A stretch of 64,000 nucleotides of DNA from Macrobrachium rosenbergii (lineage: Eukaryota > Arthropoda > Malacostraca > Decapoda > Palaemonidae): assembly GCF_040412425.1 (NCBI RefSeq), contig NC_089749.1, forward strand, positions 41,175,739 through 41,239,738, written 5' to 3'. Made by a program: the position numbers and the translations under genes. Below, piece after piece: positions 58,791-64,000 of the stretch. Below the pieces are notes generated by a model. The model did no database searches. It was not told the origin of the DNA and saw only the letters and a list, made by a program, of their open reading frames with translations. How positions within the stretch are numbered: the first letter of the stretch is position 1; every line of letters begins with the position of its first letter.

Positions 58791-61370
58791 GTCTCCGCTC
58801 CATGTCACTGCCAAGTTTCCCAATGGCTCAAAAGGCACTCCCCACCATTGGCAGCAAGCATGGAGGAACTGTGCTCCTAGTGTCCTCCACCCTTCTTCTT
58901 TCCCTTGGCCCCCCTTCATGAACTGGGAGGGCTGAAAGGGGCACAGCTGCACACCTTTTTGCTACTGGGTTAGAAGCAGCCTGGGTACCTCTATAAGAGC
59001 CCGAGGAAGTTTGGGGCTTTCTCTGCCCAGAGAGGAAGGGCCAGCCTGACCTGAGGGTTGAGCCACAGTGACACATGAAGACCCAGAGGTCTTAGCCACT
59101 GCCTGGTGAACAATCTTGTTGCTTTTGTCAACCCGAAACTTGTCCAAGGCAGCCTCCACCTCACCTTTGGCAAGGAGGGAGGAGAATCCCAGGACCAGTC
59201 TGTTCCTTAGTGCCAAAGACTCAGAACCAACAAGCCTAGAGATTTGAGACAGCACAGCATCTCGCCTCTTCAACACTTCGTTAGCCCACAGGTTTGCTGT
59301 CTGGTGGATGAGGTAGGTAAGAACCCTGCCTCCAGACAGCATCAGTCTCTAGAAGGTTGTGATCCTGGCCATTGACAAGGACCAAAGATTAATCCAAGAG
59401 ACCTTCTGGAATGCTGCCATGGCAGTTGATTCCAGTGGCTCTACCTCTGCCTGCGAGAAGGAAACTCCTTCTGCAAGGAGCCACTCCAGCGACAGAACAG
59501 GACACAGATGAATCAGGTTTGTCAACCTCCTTGGTCAGCAATGGGCTCTCCAAAGGCACATACTTCCTCTGGCAAGCTAGTGGCATAGGAAGTGTCCTGC
59601 AAAAACAGCTGGACTGGAGCAAATTCTATTACCCAGAAACAAGAGAATTCACCTGGTCCAACAACCCATCAGCAAGCCTTGACAATGGCAGGCCGATCAA
59701 GCCATGGGTTCATTCTGTGGAAGAATGGTCTGCAGAAAAAGCCAAGGTCTCTTCCTCAAGATCATCTAATGATCTCCACAAAATGCATCTACAACTCAGG
59801 GGTGCCCGAGTCCTGGAGCATAGGACCCTCCAGGTCCCAGTCTTTCCGAACCGCTACCACTGAGCTCCCATGAGATCTCTTGACCACTTGGGCATAAATC
59901 CTGTCCAGTCCAAGGACCAACCCAGGAACATAGGCCTCCATGGATGGGCTGGGTAGGGAGCGAGAACAGTTCCATTCCTGAGCCCTAGGCCTGTCTGGCT
60001 CCTGGCTCCCAGGAAACCCCAAGGAGATGGAGGGGACAGGTGAGGGATCACAAGCACCCTTGCCAAGCCTGTCAAAGCATGAGATCCTCACAGAAGAGCA
60101 AGACCTTGGACGGTCATCAACCTGTGGTGACATTGTCTGCACGGGTCAGGAAGAGCACTTCCGCTCACACAAACATGGGTGGGAGCTGTCCCTTGAGCGT
60201 GCGCCAGTCTTCTTAGAAGTCAGAGCCTCTATAGATGCAGAAGACCTCCTCTTGCCTGGCTTGGATGACCAGCCACTATCCTGGGATTGCAGGGCTGTGC
60301 AGGTAGTAGGGACTACTTTGTAAATCATGGACCCTTGCTGGCCTGGGTAGGTGAGTTACTAGGGCCAGTATCGGCACACCTGGGGTCTGCAGAACCCCAG
60401 GTAACGGTTGCATCTGTGTGCTCAGCAACAGGAGCAGCAGTACTTATAGTACCACTTGTGAGAGATCCGTCAGTCCTATCTACAGAAAATGGCTGGCTGC
60501 TGGAAGTTCTTCGGGACTTCCCATGGGAGGGCGAGCCAACCTCCTCCTTCCGCTTGCTAGCTTTGGAAGGGGAGGAGGTGACAGCTCACAATGACGACAA
60601 AGACGAAGATGACGACGTCGACTTCATTTTTCTCTCCTGGACTTGTCAAGTGCAGCCTTCAACAACAGCATGTGGAGGAGGACCTCACCCAGAGATGATG
60701 TAGATGACAGCACCAGGAGACACATCACTGATGCTGCATGCGGGGTCAACAAGAAAGTAGGGACAGTCCTAGAGGTGGTGGATACCATTACTATTGAAGT
60801 CGTCATGGTTATGGTCGAAGCAGTTACCAGAATGCCCTTCACAGCCCTCAAGTGATCAATCCAACCAGAAACACTCTGCTCCCCCGAGAGATCTAGGGAG
60901 GATCACAACTCCCTAGGTCCTTTGGCCTCCACAACACCCAAAACGAAAGTTAGATTAGGTGAGGGAGCCTCCCTATACCCTGAGAACAAGCATTTACTTA
61001 AGGACAACTCCTCCTCTGAGCGAAGATTCCTGGACAGGAACCAAGTTGGTCATCTTCCACCCCGCCCCCCTCGGCAGCTCTCTATCTAAGTAACACTAGG
61101 AATCTGGGAAGGGGAAACCCCTCCCTTGGGAGTGGTAACATTAGACAGAAGTTTGGCAGGAGGCAAGAAGGAACCAGAGAGAACCTTGATCTCACCTGCA
61201 TAGTATTGCACTCCAATGACACTAAAGAAGTCTTCTTCCTCTTCCTCCTCCCAGCAAACCTCACCCACTGTTCAGATGGCCAAACCCAGCACTCTGAACA
61301 TGAGCTGTTCTGGTCACACTCATGCTTACAGCATGACACACAGAGTATTAGGGACAACCTCAATAGAGGA
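58791..61370 (-). pseudogene. DIRS-2 gag region
   Basis: N-terminal part at 61082-61363 has SECWVWPSEQWVRFAGRRK. A middle part (60624-60851) carries DHLRAVKGILVTASTI. The C-terminal part (58962-59342) has LIHQTANLWANEVLKRRDAV and LGFSSLLAKGEVEAALDKF, then a Pro/Ser/Gly-rich tail, and just before the cut LGNLAVTWSGDLG, like the gag/RT boundary of DIRS elements. Spread over several frames with stops. Open frames on the plus strand here are antisense. Confidence 0.72.
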
Positions 61371-62315
61371 GAGAAACCAGTTACACGGCCTGTCCTTCCC
61401 TGGTCAGCAATTTAGTCTTGATTTTTTAAAAATGTTAATTAATAGGATAATTTTTGTTTAGTAAGCCACCGTTCACAGCTCCTTTTAATGATGGACTTTT
61501 TTCCACTGGAGTGTTGTGAGGAAGTCCATCCCTTGTACGGGAATGAGTGAGTAAAACTCGTGATCAGAGTGAAGGTCTTAATTATCTACCGTACATATTT
61601 GAATAAGCGTTGTGTGAAAAACAGTGACCAATATTGAGCTCGAAGCCAATTTCCCTAGTGTAACGTTGGTGGTTAGTCTGAAAAGAGAAAAGACTCTTAC
61701 CTCATCTCATTGGCAAGTGGGGAAAAAACATTTCATAGTTTTTGGTGAACAGCTCAATTGACTGAACATTTGGAGGGATGTTTTTGTTTTTCCTGTATCT
61801 ACTCACCTGGTGGATTGGTTTTTGGATAAAGGGAAAAATGTTAGTGTATTTATTATCATTATGTGTATATGGTTATGATATGTCCTCTTGATAGTTTTTG
61901 GTAGGGTATCCAATAAAGTATTGTTCACAAGAATTCAGAGGAAACCTGTGCCAATTGTAGACTATTTGTAAATAAAACTAGAATAAGTAACAACTGTGTG
62001 ATTTTCTCCCAAAAAAAATTGCTTAACTAGACTGCTGCTCTCTCTCGATATAATCAGCAGTGGCTCCCAAGAAAAAGAAACTACGACAGTACCTAAACAC
62101 CTGCAGTTTCCTCTCCAAAGATAGCTTACGTGACTGGGGGTTTGCACTGTAATCGACAACAATCACACACAAGTATATTTCAAACAAAAAGAGGCATAAA
62201 CAGAAAGCAAAATGCAGTCAGGCACAGAAGAGCAGAGACATCTTCACAAGACAGCATCTGAAAGCAAAGTGGAATGCAGTACGACAGGTGGGCGGGGCTT
62301 CCCCCTACCTGTAGC
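61371..62315. other. DIRS-2 5' leader region, no gene recognised
   Basis: Between gag and the 5' terminal repeat. No coding motif seen. Confidence 0.5.
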
Positions 62316-62416
62316 TAGTTTTCAACCTTGTCTGAAGGTTACACAGGCGTTCCAGCTAGCGCCAGTGAGCCAAGTCCTATGTAAAGAACGATGGTTTTAT
62401 TTGTGTAGGAACAATT
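62316..62416. repeat. DIRS-2 5' inverted terminal repeat
   Basis: Ends CCTATGTAAAGAACGATGG...TTTGTGTAGGAACAA; the inverse of 53870-53990 with small gaps. Confidence 0.8.
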
Positions 62417-62514
62417 AAATAAACAGAATTCGTCATGAAGCAAAAGGCAGTGCTGTATATTAATAACAAAAATATAAGTTGTCTCCAAGAAGTGTAAATT
62501 TTTATCATTTAAAA

Positions 62515-64000
62515 AGTAGCTTTAACAGACCACTGAGTTAAAAGAACTCAAATAGGACTGGCCCAAAGAATTGGCAATTTTATACGTAAAATTTGTTTTT
62601 TGTAAATTCATTTTATCTAAGAGGTTGCAGTGTTGTACAAATTTTGGAATTGTTTCAAAAGAAAAGTTGCTATTTTCAGCTAAAATTTTTTTCATTGTGT
62701 GATTTTTAAAGTATAAGTTTCCTGGATGCTGATATTTTTGGCATCTTGTTAAAATATGCTATATAGATACTTGCATTTGACATATACTGTACATGTATCA
62801 CAAATTGGTGGGGATTGTGTGTTGTGCACATTAAAAAACTGTTAGATTACTATGTCCTACTCTTAATCTTATTAAAAATACTTCTTGTTTTCTACTATTT
62901 CTTGAAGATGATGGCCATTCATTAACAGTGTATTTAATAATCCTTAATTTGTTCAATATGGGGGTATTATTCCAGTCTCACTGCCAAAATTTTTCCCACA
63001 CCACTGAGTTAATCACATTTAACCAATTGACTGGAAGATAGAATTGAAAGTATGGTAATCTTACTGCTTCTTTTGCTGCAATATCTACTTTTTCGTTTCC
63101 TTCAATTCTTACATGAGATGGAATTCAACGTATTATTTTTATGTGCTTTTGTTTCATTCTGTGTAGCATTAGCTTGCTATCAGATAATAAGGGATTTTTT
63201 AAACTATATGATTTTATGGCTTCAACTGCACTTTTTGAGTCACTACATATTATAACATTTAACTTCTTTATGGGTATTGTCTTTATTGCTTTTCTGATGG
63301 AATATAATTCTGATGTATATAGACGCCTATAATAGCAAAGAATTTTGCATTTTAAATTTGCAAGACAGTACTGAATAGCCAACCCCTTCATGTGTTTTGG
63401 AGCCATCTGTGTAGATTTCACATTTTCCACTATGTGTCCTTATGTATTTGGGTATATATTGTTTTATTACTATCTGATTGTGACTGCCTTTCTTTGCATC
63501 ATTACAGAGGGTGGTACAAATATCGGCTTGGCTGACTATCCAAGGTGCTATATTATTATGTGATCTATAATTTTTAATATTTGATAGGCTATTCTGTTCA
63601 AGAGTCTATTTGTTCTTATTGAAAAGGGAGGTGGGCATTGTACATTTTGAAATATTTCCTATTCATAAATCTTCGTTTTGCTAGTGATGATCCTGTTCTA
63701 ATTTTCAAACCTCTTTGCACTGTTACAATTTCTAATCACTATGAAAAGGGTAGGTTTCCAGCATCTGATATTGACTCTGTTGAGGATGATTTGAAGACTC
63801 CTGTTGCAAGTCTAAGGCCCAAATGATGGAAGGATTTAATGATTTAAGCACAGATTTTGAAGCTGAACCATACAGTACACTGGACTTCCACATTCTAGAA
63901 TTGGTAAGACAGACACTTTATGTAACTTCAACATGGTATGTCTATCAGCTCCCCAAGTGGTATGAGCTAGTTTTTTAATTAAATTAAATGCTTTGATACT
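62515..64000 (-). pseudogene. I-like LINE, RT thumb, RNase H and 3' end (enters from the right)
   Basis: 3' UTR near 62520-62570 shares CAGTGGTCTG and GTTAAA words with the LINE-A 3' end. Reading leftward from 64000: LAHTTWGADRHTMLKLHKVS, VLPILECGSPVY; then RNase H with IYTDGSKTHEGVG (about 63410), TSELYSIRKAIKTI and VIICSDSKSAVEAIKSY (63125-63430), WIPSHVRIEGN (about 63115), and a tail with RLRVGHSNL. Many stops. The catalytic RT core lies beyond the window. Confidence 0.85.

Larger units (their letters stand above)
53870..62416 (-). mobile_element. DIRS-2: DIRS-like tyrosine-recombinase retroelement
   Basis: Minus-strand order: 5' terminal repeat (62316-62416), gag (58800-61370), a foreign block replacing RT (56363-58790), RNase H (55950-56362), tyrosine recombinase (54600-55850), internal complementary region (54091-54195) and 3' inverted terminal repeat (from 53870). 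This is the full DIRS plan, apart from RT. It sits in the CRYL1 intron upstream of 53540, in the gene's sense orientation. It is dead because of the lost RT and many stops. Confidence 0.85.

Noticed and set aside
59411..60703. Plus-strand open frames of 98-150 residues
   Set aside because: They lie opposite the DIRS-2 gag; related DIRS sequence reads on the minus strand.

Overview
The window looks like nuclear DNA from an arthropod, most likely a decapod crustacean. The reasons are long introns packed with retroelements, several DIRS-type tyrosine-recombinase retroelements (known to be common in decapods), I-like LINEs with RNase H, long (GA)n and (TA)n tracts, and a host gene with ordinary GT-AG introns. 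No prokaryotic gene organisation, tRNA, rRNA or CRISPR array was seen.

Host gene. Three minus-strand exons at 53540-53682, 49100-49242 and 37916-37987 encode the C-terminal 118 residues of lambda-crystallin / L-gulonate 3-dehydrogenase (CRYL1). Splice sites and phases agree across all three and the stop codon is present. The introns are 4.3 kb and 11.1 kb. The upstream intron is at least 10.3 kb and leaves the window at its right end, so the 5' exons lie outside.

Layout. 268-2908 is a minisatellite of about 148 bp per unit. 3060-12530 is a LINE of unassigned clade (LINE-B) split by a nearly full-length I-like LINE (LINE-A, 3838-10974) with a 12-bp target duplication; both lie on the minus strand. 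13492-13782 is a small inverted-repeat element. 14691-20716 is a TTAA-flanked piggyBac element that carries its own satellite array and a (TA)n tract. 24166-28843 is a decayed DIRS-like element (DIRS-1). 30527-35760 is a DIRS-like gag region (DIRS-3) interrupted by a gag-only LTR retrotransposon at 31511-35053, with target duplication GGGTT. 39570-40665 is an RTE-like LINE (plus), 40835-41985 an I-like LINE fragment (minus), 41999-42900 DIRS-like ends in series, 44515-45215 a stem-loop minisatellite, and 46925-48240 a CR1/Jockey-group LINE (plus). 51091-52762 is a pogo-like element. 53870-62416 is a DIRS-like element (DIRS-2) with recognisable inverted terminal repeats and internal complementary region; its RT is replaced by about 2.4 kb of other sequence. 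62515-64000 is a third I-like LINE.

Almost every transposon gene is broken by stops, frameshifts or lost catalytic residues. The two points most worth following are the DIRS terminal structure, which recurs at four places, and the CRYL1 exons buried among transposons.
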